Shown here one piece after another: positions 37,385-45,821 of a stretch of 64,000 nt of DNA (position 1 is the first letter of the stretch; every line of letters starts with the position of its first letter). Position numbers and translations under genes: made by a program. This DNA comes from CAWBCR01 sp963787375 (lineage in GTDB: Bacteria; Chloroflexota; Anaerolineae; Aggregatilineales; UBA3940): positions 1 to 64,000 of the forward strand of contig CAWBCR010000027.1 in NCBI GenBank assembly GCA_963787375.1, written 5' to 3'. The notes below the pieces were generated by a model. That model saw nothing but the letters and a program-made list of their open reading frames with translations. It was not told where the DNA came from and ran no database searches.

Positions 37385-39565
37385 TCAGAGCTGTTTCAGA
37401 CCAAAGCGCAGCGTGGTTTGCCAGGTCTCGCCCGGCCCTAGCCGGACGGGCCACCACAGCAGGATGGTCGATCCCTGGTAGTTGCGCTCAAAGCCAGCCT
37501 CCGAGGCGGAGACCGTTTCCAGTGGGAAGCGCCACAGCGTCGCGGGGCGGTCCACTTTGGCATTGATGGACAGCTTCCAAAGGCCGCTGGAGATAGTGTA
37601 GTCTTTAACGTCGTCAGCCGCGGATATCTCGCCCAGCGAGAAACGGCTGAGGCCGATGGTCAGATAGGTGTGGTCGTCGTTGCCCCCGGCCAACCCCCAA
37701 CTGCATTCAACGCCAAAACGCGTGTCGAGCGATCCGCTGTCGCCGTTGGTGAGAGTATAGGCCACCTCCAGTAAATCGCTGCCCGGCTTGAGCGTGGCCG
37801 TCTTCTCGACCGTCACAGGGAGAAGCACCGCGCCCTGCCAGACGTTGCCCGTCCGGCGCAGCGTGACCACAGTGCGGCTATCATCATCTTGTGCAAGTGT
37901 CTGTTCATAGGGCTGGTTGACGAAATCGCCCAGTTCTGGATATTGGCTGCGATAGTAGCCATCCACCGTCGCACCCAGCCCCAGGAAGTGATCGAGCAGC
38001 GACGCACGGCGGTGCCAGTCGTAGATCAACTTGGTCTGTAGATCAGGCTCGCGCGCCCGTACCACTTCGGAGTGGATATTCTCAGGCGAGTCGGCCTGCT
38101 CCAGCTTATCTGGAGTCACGACCTTCCCAGCCGCAGCAGCTTCTTCGAGGTCTTTGTGATAGCCCTCGCGGCGGCGGGTCAGCACGTTCAACAGATTGTA
38201 GGCAGCCGGGCGGAAATCCCACTCTGCCAGCGAGCCGCCCTTGTCGCTGTCAAAAACCAGCACCTGCCGGTCACTGGTCAACACGACATCGTCGATGGCG
38301 TCACGGTCGAAATCGACAATATCTGATCTGACAAATGGCTTGGTCGCCGCAACGTCGAGGCCATCGGCGAGGTTGTCGGCTTTGATCAGGTATTCGTAAT
38401 CCGCCTCGCGAATGTGAAACAGGTAGATGCCGCCGAATACGCCATGCCAGTATCCGCAGTTACACTGCCCGGCCCAGAGAGCGTCCAGCGCCTGGTTCTT
38501 GCGCTTGCCCCTTGGCATGGCATGAACCTTCTCGCTGACCATCATCGCACGTTTGTGTAGCTGGTTGACCTCGTCATACTTGACCATGAACTGCCGCCAC
38601 AACCCGCCACGCATATACTTGGCGATATCGTCACGGCCCTCTTTCTTAAGCTCATGTTTGAGGTGCGGCAGTTCCCACGCCGACTCGGGCGGCATGACCC
38701 ACTCGCCCATCTCGTCGTAGGACGAGGTGGGCAGGTAAATACGTCCCAGGCTGAGGAACCGTCCTGCGACGTCACCGGGTGGTATGGTTTGGACCCATTC
38801 GCTGTTTTCCTCCAGCGCGGTGAAGAAGCGATCCATCCAACCCTTGGTCCAGCAGTGTTCGTAGGTGCCGGGCCACATGCCGAACTTCTCGCCGTCGTCG
38901 CCCATCACGGCGACTTTCGTCCGCCCGGCGTAGCGACTGCTGTGCTCAGCATTCTCACTCTGCTCGCGCAGCCAGTCCAGCACGTCTTCCACGTCGCTCC
39001 ACGGGATCGAGTAGCGCAGCGGCATGGAAGTCGCGAATACCTTGAGTGTGCGCCCGCGATCCTCGGTCACGTAGTAACCCAGCAGGTCCTCGTCGGTATA
39101 GCCCACGGCCTTGAAATGAGCGTCGTCGACGATGGTATAGCCAACGCCGGCATCGCTGAGCGTTGAGGGCAAGTGCGGTTCCCACACACGCTCGGCCAGC
39201 CAGAGGCCGGTGGCCTCGTAGCCAAAATCGTCCTTGACGGACTCGAACTGCTTCTGTATCTGGCCCGCCTTATCCACATCGCGCAGCGAAACGAGGATCG
39301 GCTCGTAATACGCGCCGCCCATGATCTCGATCTGCCCGCGCTCGGTCAGCGCACGCAGGCGCGGGATGAAGTCGGGCTGGTTCTCAACCAGCCAATCGCG
39401 CAGCGGCCCGGTATAATGAAGCGCCAGGCGGATTCCAGGGTGCCGTTCGAGGCATTCTACCATCGGCAGATACGACTTCTCGAAGGCTTCCTGAAATACC
39501 CAGCCGAAGTTCCCGACCGGTTGGTGGTTGTGAATGGCCAGCGATAGGTAGATCTTGGGAGTCAT
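37385..39565 (-). CDS. GH57 alpha-amylase / 4-alpha-glucanotransferase
   Basis: 726 aa from ATG 39565 (MTPKIYLSLAIHNHQPVGNFG). The GH57 catalytic barrel carries ALHYTGPLRDWL, IEIMGGAYYEPIL, GLWLAERVWEPHL (nucleophile glutamate) and GDDGEKFGMWP (acid/base aspartate); the C-terminal DUF1925 and DUF1926 beta domains are complete. The layout matches the archaeal 4-alpha-glucanotransferases and the Dictyoglomus AmyA group, so it may rearrange or hydrolyse glycogen branches. Ribosome site GGAGGGG stands 12 bases upstream. It follows glgC in the operon. Confidence 0.9.
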   Translation of the reverse strand: MTPKIYLSLAIHNHQPVGNFGWVFQEAFEKSYLPMVECLERHPGIRLALHYTGPLRDWLVENQPDFIPRLRALTERGQIEIMGGAYYEPILVSLRDVDKAGQIQKQFESVKDDFGYEATGLWLAERVWEPHLPSTLSDAGVGYTIVDDAHFKAVGYTDEDLLGYYVTEDRGRTLKVFATSMPLRYSIPWSDVEDVLDWLREQSENAEHSSRYAGRTKVAVMGDDGEKFGMWPGTYEHCWTKGWMDRFFTALEENSEWVQTIPPGDVAGRFLSLGRIYLPTSSYDEMGEWVMPPESAWELPHLKHELKKEGRDDIAKYMRGGLWRQFMVKYDEVNQLHKRAMMVSEKVHAMPRGKRKNQALDALWAGQCNCGYWHGVFGGIYLFHIREADYEYLIKADNLADGLDVAATKPFVRSDIVDFDRDAIDDVVLTSDRQVLVFDSDKGGSLAEWDFRPAAYNLLNVLTRRREGYHKDLEEAAAAGKVVTPDKLEQADSPENIHSEVVRAREPDLQTKLIYDWHRRASLLDHFLGLGATVDGYYRSQYPELGDFVNQPYEQTLAQDDDSRTVVTLRRTGNVWQGAVLLPVTVEKTATLKPGSDLLEVAYTLTNGDSGSLDTRFGVECSWGLAGGNDDHTYLTIGLSRFSLGEISAADDVKDYTISSGLWKLSINAKVDRPATLWRFPLETVSASEAGFERNYQGSTILLWWPVRLGPGETWQTTLRFGLKQL

Positions 39566-39691
39566 AATGCGATTTGTCCCCTCCGATGTGTGCAAATAGG
39601 TGCGGTGTCGGGTAGCCGCACACGCCCCGGACGCGAGGGGCCTCATCAGGATAGACTACACCAGCCCGGACCATCAGGCAACCGGTTGGCG

Positions 39692-40954
39692 TCAGTAATC
39701 GCCTCGATTTGCCGAATGAACATACGAGTTCTCCGCTATGGTCTGCTCGCTGAAATCGCTGTTGAGCAGGTCAGAGCCAATGCGCGCCCCACGCCCCACG
39801 ACGAGCCCGGTTGGCAGATGCGTATTCTTGCCGACGGTCACGATCCCCAGGTCCTCGGCGCCTCCGACGATGTGGCCGACCCGCGCGCCATGGCCGATCA
39901 CGCAGTTCTTGTCGATGACTGCCCGCTCGACGACGGCCCCTGCCTCGATGTAGGTGTCGGTCATGATCACCGACTCGCGCACGACTGCATCCGGCCCGAC
40001 GTACACTCCCGGCGACAGGATCGATCGCGCGACGCGCGCCCCACCCGCAATCACCGAGCCATCGGTGATGAGACTGTCGTCCACGCTGGCCCCGGCTTCG
40101 ATACGCACCGGTGGCCGCTCCTCGCTGCGGGTGTGGATGACCCACGAGCGGTCTGTGAGGTCCAGCGCCGGTGGGTGTGCGACGAGGTCCATGTGCGTTT
40201 CCCAGTAGGCCTCGATGGTTCCCACATCGACCCAATAGCCGCCGAACGGGAAGGCATACACGTCCATGTGATCTTCAATCATGCGCGGGATCAGGTCTTT
40301 GCCGAAATCGTGAGACGAGGTCGTGCGCAGCGAGTCCTCGTAGAGCAGCCGGGTGAGCACCTCGGTTCTGAACAGGTACACGCCCATGGACGCCAGCGTG
40401 CCGCGCGGTTTGGACGGCTTCTCCTGAAAGGCCTTCGCGCGCCCGTTCCGGTCCACCTCAAGGATGCCAAACCGGCTCGTCTCTTCGAGCGGGACGGTTA
40501 TGGTACAGATCGTCACGTCAGCGTTGTGATCGGCATGAAACTGGATCAGGTGCTCGTAGTTCATTTCATAGACGTGGTCGCCTGACAGAATCAGCATCAA
40601 CTCGGGGTCACGCTGCCGGATGAAGTTCAGGTTCTGAAAGACCGCGTCAGCGGTGCCGGCGTACCAGTCCGAGTCCTCGCGACCGACGAATGGCTGGAGC
40701 ATGGCGACACCGCCCGTGAACGAGCGGTCCAGGTCCCACGGACGGCCCTTGCCAATGTGTTCGTTGAGCGAATGCGGACGGTACTGGGTCAGGATCAGCA
40801 CGTCTATAATGCCGGAGTTGACGCAGTTGGAGAGCGCGAAGTCGATGATGCGGTACTTTCCAGCGAAAGGGACCGCCGGCTTGGCCCGTTTGCGGGTCAG
40901 GACGCCAAGGCGGGTGCCCTGCCCGCCAGCCAGAATCACAGCACGTACTCTCAT
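39692..40954 (-). CDS. glgC: Glucose-1-phosphate adenylyltransferase
   Basis: 420 aa. Makes ADP-glucose from glucose-1-phosphate and ATP, the committed step of bacterial glycogen synthesis. The nucleotidyltransferase domain shows LAGGQGTRLGVLTRKRAKPAVPFAGKYR, split here as LAGGQGTRLGVLT and AKPAVPFAGKYR, then LSGDHVYEMNY and FQEKP; the C-terminal left-handed beta-helix carries repeated hexapeptides (GVYVGPDAVV). The effector-binding residues of the family are partly present. It lies between glgA and the GH57 glucanotransferase in the glycogen operon. Confidence 0.96.
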   Translation of the reverse strand: MRVRAVILAGGQGTRLGVLTRKRAKPAVPFAGKYRIIDFALSNCVNSGIIDVLILTQYRPHSLNEHIGKGRPWDLDRSFTGGVAMLQPFVGREDSDWYAGTADAVFQNLNFIRQRDPELMLILSGDHVYEMNYEHLIQFHADHNADVTICTITVPLEETSRFGILEVDRNGRAKAFQEKPSKPRGTLASMGVYLFRTEVLTRLLYEDSLRTTSSHDFGKDLIPRMIEDHMDVYAFPFGGYWVDVGTIEAYWETHMDLVAHPPALDLTDRSWVIHTRSEERPPVRIEAGASVDDSLITDGSVIAGGARVARSILSPGVYVGPDAVVRESVIMTDTYIEAGAVVERAVIDKNCVIGHGARVGHIVGGAEDLGIVTVGKNTHLPTGLVVGRGARIGSDLLNSDFSEQTIAENSYVHSANRGDY

Positions 40955-41010
40955 AGGTGGTATAGTCCTCCGTTGTGCATGAAGCTACCCTGGCGCGAGT
41001 CGGCGAGCTG

Positions 41011-42459
41011 TCAGGCATAGCTGCGTCGAATACCAACAGCCTTCTCGTATAGCTGCGCATAGCGCACCGCCGAGCTTTCCCACGAGAAATCGAGGGCCAT
41101 TGCCCGCCGCTGGCGGTCCTGCCACGCTGCCCCGCCGGTGGCGTACAGATCGAGCGCGCGGTTTAGCGCGAGCAGCAGCGCGCTGGGGCTGTAACCGCTA
41201 AACAGGAAGCCCACGTCAGGGCTGACCGTATCCGCCAACCCACCGATTTCGCGAACGACCGGCAGCGAGCCATAGCGCATGGCAATCATCTGGCCAATTC
41301 CACACGGCTCAAACAGGGACGGCATCAGGAACAGGTCCGAGGCGGCGTAGATGCGCTCGGAAAGCGCCTCGTCGAACGTCAGCCGGATGGAGGCCCTGTC
41401 CGGGAAGTCGTGCCCAAGCCGCCAGGCGTCATCCTCATACTTGATCTGACCGCTGCCCAGAAGCACGAACTGCGCATCGCGCCGAACCAGCAAGTCGCGC
41501 AGCGCCGGGAACATGATAGCTGGCCCCTTCTGGTCGACCAGCCGCATCACCGTGCCCACCAGCGGCACGTCAGCCTGCTGCGGGAGCCCCAGCTCGACCT
41601 GCAGGAACAGCTTGTTCTCGATGCGGTCGCCGAGCGTGCTGGCGGTGAAGGTCGTGGGCAGGTTGGGCGAAGTGGCCGGGTTCCAGCGCACCGTGTCAAC
41701 GCCGTTCAACACGCCCACCAGCCGCGAGAGCCGGGCGTGCAGCAACCCGTCCAGGCCGAAACCACCTTCCACGCTGAGGATTTCCTGCGCGTAGCGCGGG
41801 CTGACCGTGCTGAGCATATTGCAGTATGCCAACCCGATCGCCAGGCAGTTATCGGTACGCCCAATCGCCTGCAGAAGGTCGTGGTCCACCGGTGGCAGCC
41901 CCGCGCGAGCGAGGTGCCAGCCAATGCCCCATCCCTGATACTGCATGTTGTGGATCGAGAACAATGTTGCCGCGCCGCCCAGAATCGGATCGTCGGCGTA
42001 GATCGTTCGCAGCAGGTAAGCGACGGCTGCCGTGTGCCAGTCGTGCAGGTGAAACGCATCGGGCCGCCAGCCCTCCTGCGCGTCGATGCGCAGCAGCAGA
42101 GCGAACGTGGCCGCCGCCAGAAACAGGAAGCGTCCCACATCGATGCCTTCGTCGTCGTGGTAGATGAAGCGCTCGTGCCCACCGAAGAACGGGTAGCCAC
42201 GAATGAAATAGTGCGGCACCCCGTTGCGCTCAACCGCCGCAACCTCGACCCGGATGGTGCTCCCATTCCACGGCATATCGAACGCGTCGAAAGGCTCGAT
42301 GCCAAAGCGCGTGTCGGCAATGGTGCCGTGATGTGGCAGCACCACTCGCACCGAATGCCCCAGGCGGGTGAGCGTGGCCGGCAGCGCGCCGATCACGTCG
42401 GCGAGCCCGCCTACCTTGGCGAACGGCGCGCACTCAGCCGCGACGAATACGATGTTCAA
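41011..42459 (-). CDS. glgA: Glycogen synthase (ADP-glucose type, GT5)
   Basis: 482 aa, TTG start five bases after AAAGG. Extends alpha-1,4-glucan chains from ADP-glucose. The N-terminal KVGGLADV motif (Lys binding ADP-glucose phosphate), FHLHDWHTA, IHNMQYQG, and C-terminal LMPSLFEPCGIGQMIAMRYG (catalytic EPCG) are complete. Two Rossmann-like domains give the normal length. It is the second gene of the operon, 46 bases after the branching-enzyme gene. Confidence 0.96.
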   Translation of the reverse strand: MNIVFVAAECAPFAKVGGLADVIGALPATLTRLGHSVRVVLPHHGTIADTRFGIEPFDAFDMPWNGSTIRVEVAAVERNGVPHYFIRGYPFFGGHERFIYHDDEGIDVGRFLFLAAATFALLLRIDAQEGWRPDAFHLHDWHTAAVAYLLRTIYADDPILGGAATLFSIHNMQYQGWGIGWHLARAGLPPVDHDLLQAIGRTDNCLAIGLAYCNMLSTVSPRYAQEILSVEGGFGLDGLLHARLSRLVGVLNGVDTVRWNPATSPNLPTTFTASTLGDRIENKLFLQVELGLPQQADVPLVGTVMRLVDQKGPAIMFPALRDLLVRRDAQFVLLGSGQIKYEDDAWRLGHDFPDRASIRLTFDEALSERIYAASDLFLMPSLFEPCGIGQMIAMRYGSLPVVREIGGLADTVSPDVGFLFSGYSPSALLLALNRALDLYATGGAAWQDRQRRAMALDFSWESSAVRYAQLYEKAVGIRRSYA

Positions 42460-42505
42460 GACAGCCTTTCCTCGAAGTCACGATGGCGTCTGGGATGTAC
42501 GACGG

Positions 42506-44248
42506 CTAAGGCGTGTCGGGTCTGGATGCGACGTCCCGCGTTTTGCGCGGCACGCCCCGCGAGACAAACCAACGATAGTCTATATTCGGGAACACCTTGT
42601 CAACCTCGAAGAGTTCATCGGCAAGCTCGCGGTCGGGCCGCTTCTTCTCCAGCGACGTCGCCAGCGCCTCGAACCGCTCGACGTGCCGCGTAAAGCGGCG
42701 AATGGCATATTCGCGGGCCTGACCGGTCGTTACCAGGAATGGCCAGTCGCTCGACTCAAGTAGCAGCAGCTCGCGGGCCGTCTGCTTGAGAACGGCCTCT
42801 TCGTCTTTGGTTGCCTTCGGATAAGCGGCGACCAGTTCTTCCATGCGCGTTTCTGCCGCATGGATCGGTCCCCACATCCAGTGCGTGTCATGGTTGTCCC
42901 ACGTCCAGTGATTGCCGCCGGTGCCCCACGAGCCTTCGGGGATGTGCAGCACTTCCTGCGGCGGGTGGCGCTCAATGAAGTCGCTGGCGGTGGTCAGCTC
43001 GACGCTGGGATCTTCTGACAGGTGGCGCAGTACCTGCTTGATCCACTCGACGCCCTCAAACCACCAGTGTCCAAACAGCTCGGTGTCATAGTTCGAGCTG
43101 ATCAGCCCGTAGTTGCCGGTCTCGTCGTGATACTGCTTGAGCCGGTCGGCCGCCAGCCACGCAAAATGCCGCGAGTGCTCGCCGACCTTGTAGGCCGCCC
43201 AGTCCGGGTGATAAGGGTCTTTATGGCCCAGGTCGACGCGCGCCCCGGAGACTCGCCAGTATTGCAGGCCGGAAATGCCGTCCTTCTTGTGGAACTCACG
43301 GTAATCGTAGTCGCCGGGGTAGCCCCAGTCCGCCGACCACACTTGCAGCCCCGTGCGGTTATCGCGCCCGACGACCGCCACGCCGGAGTGCTGATCGGCC
43401 TTCGCCCCGGCGGTTGTGTCGGAGACATAGTAAGCCTTAAAGGTCGTCGCATCGCGGCGCGGGATCGCCTGCTGAACCGGGATCACATAGCGGCGCTTGA
43501 TCTCGCCGTATGGCCCGATGGCGTCGCCGGCAGCCACGCCCACCGGCTGCCCGCCCTCCACCGTGTGCGTCTCGACGAAGAACAGCCCCAGCCCCACCTC
43601 CTGCAAGAATCGCTCGATGCCAGGGTGAACCCTGCCCTCATCGTCGATGAATGCCGGTCGATAGGCGCATTCGGGCAACCAGATCGCACGCGGGGCGCGG
43701 CCAAAGTGCCGCTTGTAGGCTTCAACACCCGTCTTGAGCTGGCCATAGATCGATGAATCGGTTGCCAGCAGCGGCAGGTAGCCGTGCGTCGCCGCACAGG
43801 TGATGATCTCCAGATAGCCATCGTCCTGCAGCGCGCGAAATGCGGGCACAAGGTTGCGGTCGAAACGCTCGTCAAAGCTGCGCTTGATGGACTCGTACCA
43901 CTCCTCGTAGAAGGTTGCCAAGTACGCCATGTGCTCATCTTCTTCCTCACCCTCGGTGAAGCGTGGGATGTCCGCCTTGGCTACCCGTATCTTCTCTTCC
44001 AGGTACTCGTCCAGATGATCCTTCACATCCTCGTCGGCAAGCTGCTCCACGAGGACCGGCGTCAGCCCGATTGTTAGCCGGAACGACACGCCCTCTTCTT
44101 TCAGGTCGTAGAGGGCATTCAGCAGGGGGATATAAGTCTCGGTTGCCGCCTCGTGAATCCACTCTTCCCCATGAGGCCAGCGCCCGGCCATCCGGGCGTA
44201 GGGGAGATGGCTGTGCAGCACAAATGTGAATGCGCCGATGGAGTCCAC
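42506..44248 (-). CDS. GH57 1,4-alpha-glucan branching enzyme (DUF1957 type)
   Basis: 580 aa, GTG start (AGGA nine bases upstream). FVLHSHLPYARMAGRWPHGE is the GH57 N-terminal block; IWLPECAYRP carries the nucleophile glutamate and SNYDTELFGHWWFEG the acid/base aspartate, both as in the Thermococcus and Thermus GH57 branching enzymes. The C-terminal helical DUF1957-type domain completes the fold. It makes the alpha-1,6 branches of glycogen. It is the first gene of the glycogen operon, so no GH13 GlgB is needed. A weak TAGAAT -10 lies at 44322-44327. Confidence 0.92.
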   Translation of the reverse strand: MDSIGAFTFVLHSHLPYARMAGRWPHGEEWIHEAATETYIPLLNALYDLKEEGVSFRLTIGLTPVLVEQLADEDVKDHLDEYLEEKIRVAKADIPRFTEGEEEDEHMAYLATFYEEWYESIKRSFDERFDRNLVPAFRALQDDGYLEIITCAATHGYLPLLATDSSIYGQLKTGVEAYKRHFGRAPRAIWLPECAYRPAFIDDEGRVHPGIERFLQEVGLGLFFVETHTVEGGQPVGVAAGDAIGPYGEIKRRYVIPVQQAIPRRDATTFKAYYVSDTTAGAKADQHSGVAVVGRDNRTGLQVWSADWGYPGDYDYREFHKKDGISGLQYWRVSGARVDLGHKDPYHPDWAAYKVGEHSRHFAWLAADRLKQYHDETGNYGLISSNYDTELFGHWWFEGVEWIKQVLRHLSEDPSVELTTASDFIERHPPQEVLHIPEGSWGTGGNHWTWDNHDTHWMWGPIHAAETRMEELVAAYPKATKDEEAVLKQTARELLLLESSDWPFLVTTGQAREYAIRRFTRHVERFEALATSLEKKRPDRELADELFEVDKVFPNIDYRWFVSRGVPRKTRDVASRPDTP

Positions 44249-44393
44249 TGTGCAGGTCCTTTCTTAGTGGGACGATCACAGCATGTCGTTGCTGTTGGTT
44301 GGCAGGAACACGTCTGTGTTAATTCTAGCACACGTTGGGGCAAAACTAAATTCTGGCTGTCAGCCGGGCTGGTCTGGACGCCAGAACGAGAAC

Positions 44394-44460
44394 GGGCGGC
44401 CCCTACTTGGGGACCGCCCGCTCTGCAAGAGAGGTGTGGGGGTGGTGCCCCCACCCCCAC
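44394..44460 (-). terminator. Two hairpins between DUF4870 gene and glycogen operon
   Basis: A 10-bp perfect stem GTGGGGGTGG/CCACCCCCAC (44436-44445 with 44451-44460), preceded on the + strand by a second, bulged hairpin near 44394-44420. On the minus strand they lie between the DUF4870 stop and the next promoter. There is no U-run, so terminator function is uncertain. Confidence 0.5.
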
Positions 44461-44477
44461 ACACATCCTGCACACTT

Positions 44478-45017
44478 TCAGACCATCGGTGCCGGCTCTG
44501 CCTCGTGATGTGCCAGCCAGTCGGCCACCCAGCGACCGAGGTACGGGTACTCGTAGTCCTCGCCGCTGGCAGTCTGTATGCCTGCCGCAACCGAGAACCC
44601 ACCGAAGACGAACGGGACGGCAACCAGCGCCAGCGCCAGCGCAACCGTCAGCAGCAGCGCCACCGGGATCAGGATCAACCCGATCAGGATGATGCTCAAC
44701 AGCCCGGTGACAACCCACGCCAGCGCGACGATGACCGCAGCAGCCAGGATGGCCACAAAGAAGCCAACCGACGCCACAACTTGCAGCGCAAACGCCTGTG
44801 CCGCGTGGTAGGCGACAAACTGCGACTTATCTTTGTACATCAGGTAGATCACCAGCGGCACAAAGACAAAGAACACGCCGCCGATCCCCGCCGAACCAAA
44901 TGCTACGAACACGGTCAGGATCGCGCTGAGGTGGGCCAGCGCCGCCCAGGTGCGCTCTTCCGAAGTCGTCTCTGGTTTGATGGCCCGCTCTGCCTTGTAT
45001 TCGCGAACTTCGTTCAT
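44478..45017 (-). CDS. DUF4870 membrane protein
   Basis: 179 aa. After a short charged N-terminus (MNEVREYKAERAIKPETTSEERT) the DUF4870 core WAALAHLSAIL, IYLMYKDKSQFVAYHAAQAF leads into four membrane helices ending near residue 145. A short soluble tail follows. The family is common in bacteria and has no assigned role; a Tic20-like relation has been proposed. ATG 45017 has GGAG seven bases upstream. No enzymatic motif. Confidence 0.85.
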   Translation of the reverse strand: MNEVREYKAERAIKPETTSEERTWAALAHLSAILTVFVAFGSAGIGGVFFVFVPLVIYLMYKDKSQFVAYHAAQAFALQVVASVGFFVAILAAAVIVALAWVVTGLLSIILIGLILIPVALLLTVALALALVAVPFVFGGFSVAAGIQTASGEDYEYPYLGRWVADWLAHHEAEPAPMV

Positions 45018-45109
45018 ATCACATCTCCGACTGACAATGAAACTCTACGTACCAGTACGCAGGGGACGGCGCTAAGTTGCAGGTCGGGCGCGACGGGCCG
45101 GAATGCGCG

Positions 45110-45138
45110 TTTTCAGGCCGGTCGAATCCGGGTATACT
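45110..45138 (+). promoter_or_regulatory. Promoter of zinc-ribbon gene
   Basis: TTTTCA (45110-45115), 17-base spacer, TATACT (45133-45138), 54 bases before the ATG. Confidence 0.55.
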
Positions 45139-45192
45139 GAGCGTCTGGAAAGCCCGGGCGCGGGCCTGATCGGTCTTTGCGAGGGACGACAC

Positions 45193-45732
45193 ATGAGTAT
45201 CAAGCGCATCGCCTGCCCGTCCTGCGGGGGCAGCGACTTTAATCATGACGACAAAGGCAACCTGATCTGCGCTTACTGCGGTGCTGTGTTCGAGTCACCG
45301 CGCGAGGAGATACCGTGCCGGGTGTGCGGTACTGTCAACCCGCCCGAGGCGCGCCGCTGCATGAATTGCGGCTCGACGCTGGGTAAGCAGTGCCCCATCT
45401 GCCTGCACATCAACCCGCCCGGTGCCGAGTTCTGCGAGCAGTGCGCCAACCCGCTTGATACGCTGACCTCGATCACCGGGCGCGTGCGCGACGCGACCGA
45501 CGGCAGCGGCGTGCTGCGCAGCGAACGCCTGACGGCCAGCAAACAGACCGACACTGCCTACATGGCCGAACAGGGGGCGAAGCTCCAGGCTGAAGAACGC
45601 GAGCGGCAGCAGCGGATCGCCGCCCAGATGCAGCGCGCCCGGCAGGAACAGATGCGCATCCTCGCCATCGGGCTGGGCGTGGTCGGGCTGATCATCCTGG
45701 GCGTGGCCATTGTGCTGCTCGTGATGCGCTGA
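45193..45732 (+). CDS. Multi-zinc-ribbon protein with C-terminal membrane helix
   Basis: 179 aa from ATG 45193 (GAGGG eight bases upstream). Three successive Cys-pair ribbons: CPSCGG with CAYCG, CRVCG with CMNCG, and CPICL with CEQC. A charged Gln/Glu-rich helix (QAEERERQQRIAAQMQRARQ) likely forms a coiled coil, followed by one C-terminal membrane helix with a short tail. Such tail-anchored zinc-ribbon proteins probably bind a partner at the cytoplasmic face of the membrane. No family with known function is recognised. Confidence 0.8.
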   Translation: MSIKRIACPSCGGSDFNHDDKGNLICAYCGAVFESPREEIPCRVCGTVNPPEARRCMNCGSTLGKQCPICLHINPPGAEFCEQCANPLDTLTSITGRVRDATDGSGVLRSERLTASKQTDTAYMAEQGAKLQAEERERQQRIAAQMQRARQEQMRILAIGLGVVGLIILGVAIVLLVMR

Positions 45733-45763
45733 GGTAGCAGCTCCGCGCTTTTCTGAAAGCATG

Positions 45764-45803
45764 CGGCGGCACGATGCGTCCTATCGTGCCGCCGTTCTGT
45801 TCT
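45764..45803. terminator. Hairpin terminator between zinc-ribbon gene and glmS
   Basis: 12-bp perfect stem (45764-45775 with 45783-45794), 7-base loop, then TTCTGTTCTC. It serves two convergent genes. Confidence 0.78.
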
Positions 45804-45821
45804 CTGGCCGTGATTGCCGCC

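Noticed and set aside
45113..45138. T-arm-like GGTCGAATCC as part of a tRNA
   Set aside because: No anticodon arm, acceptor stem or CCA follows; the bases belong to the promoter of the zinc-ribbon gene.
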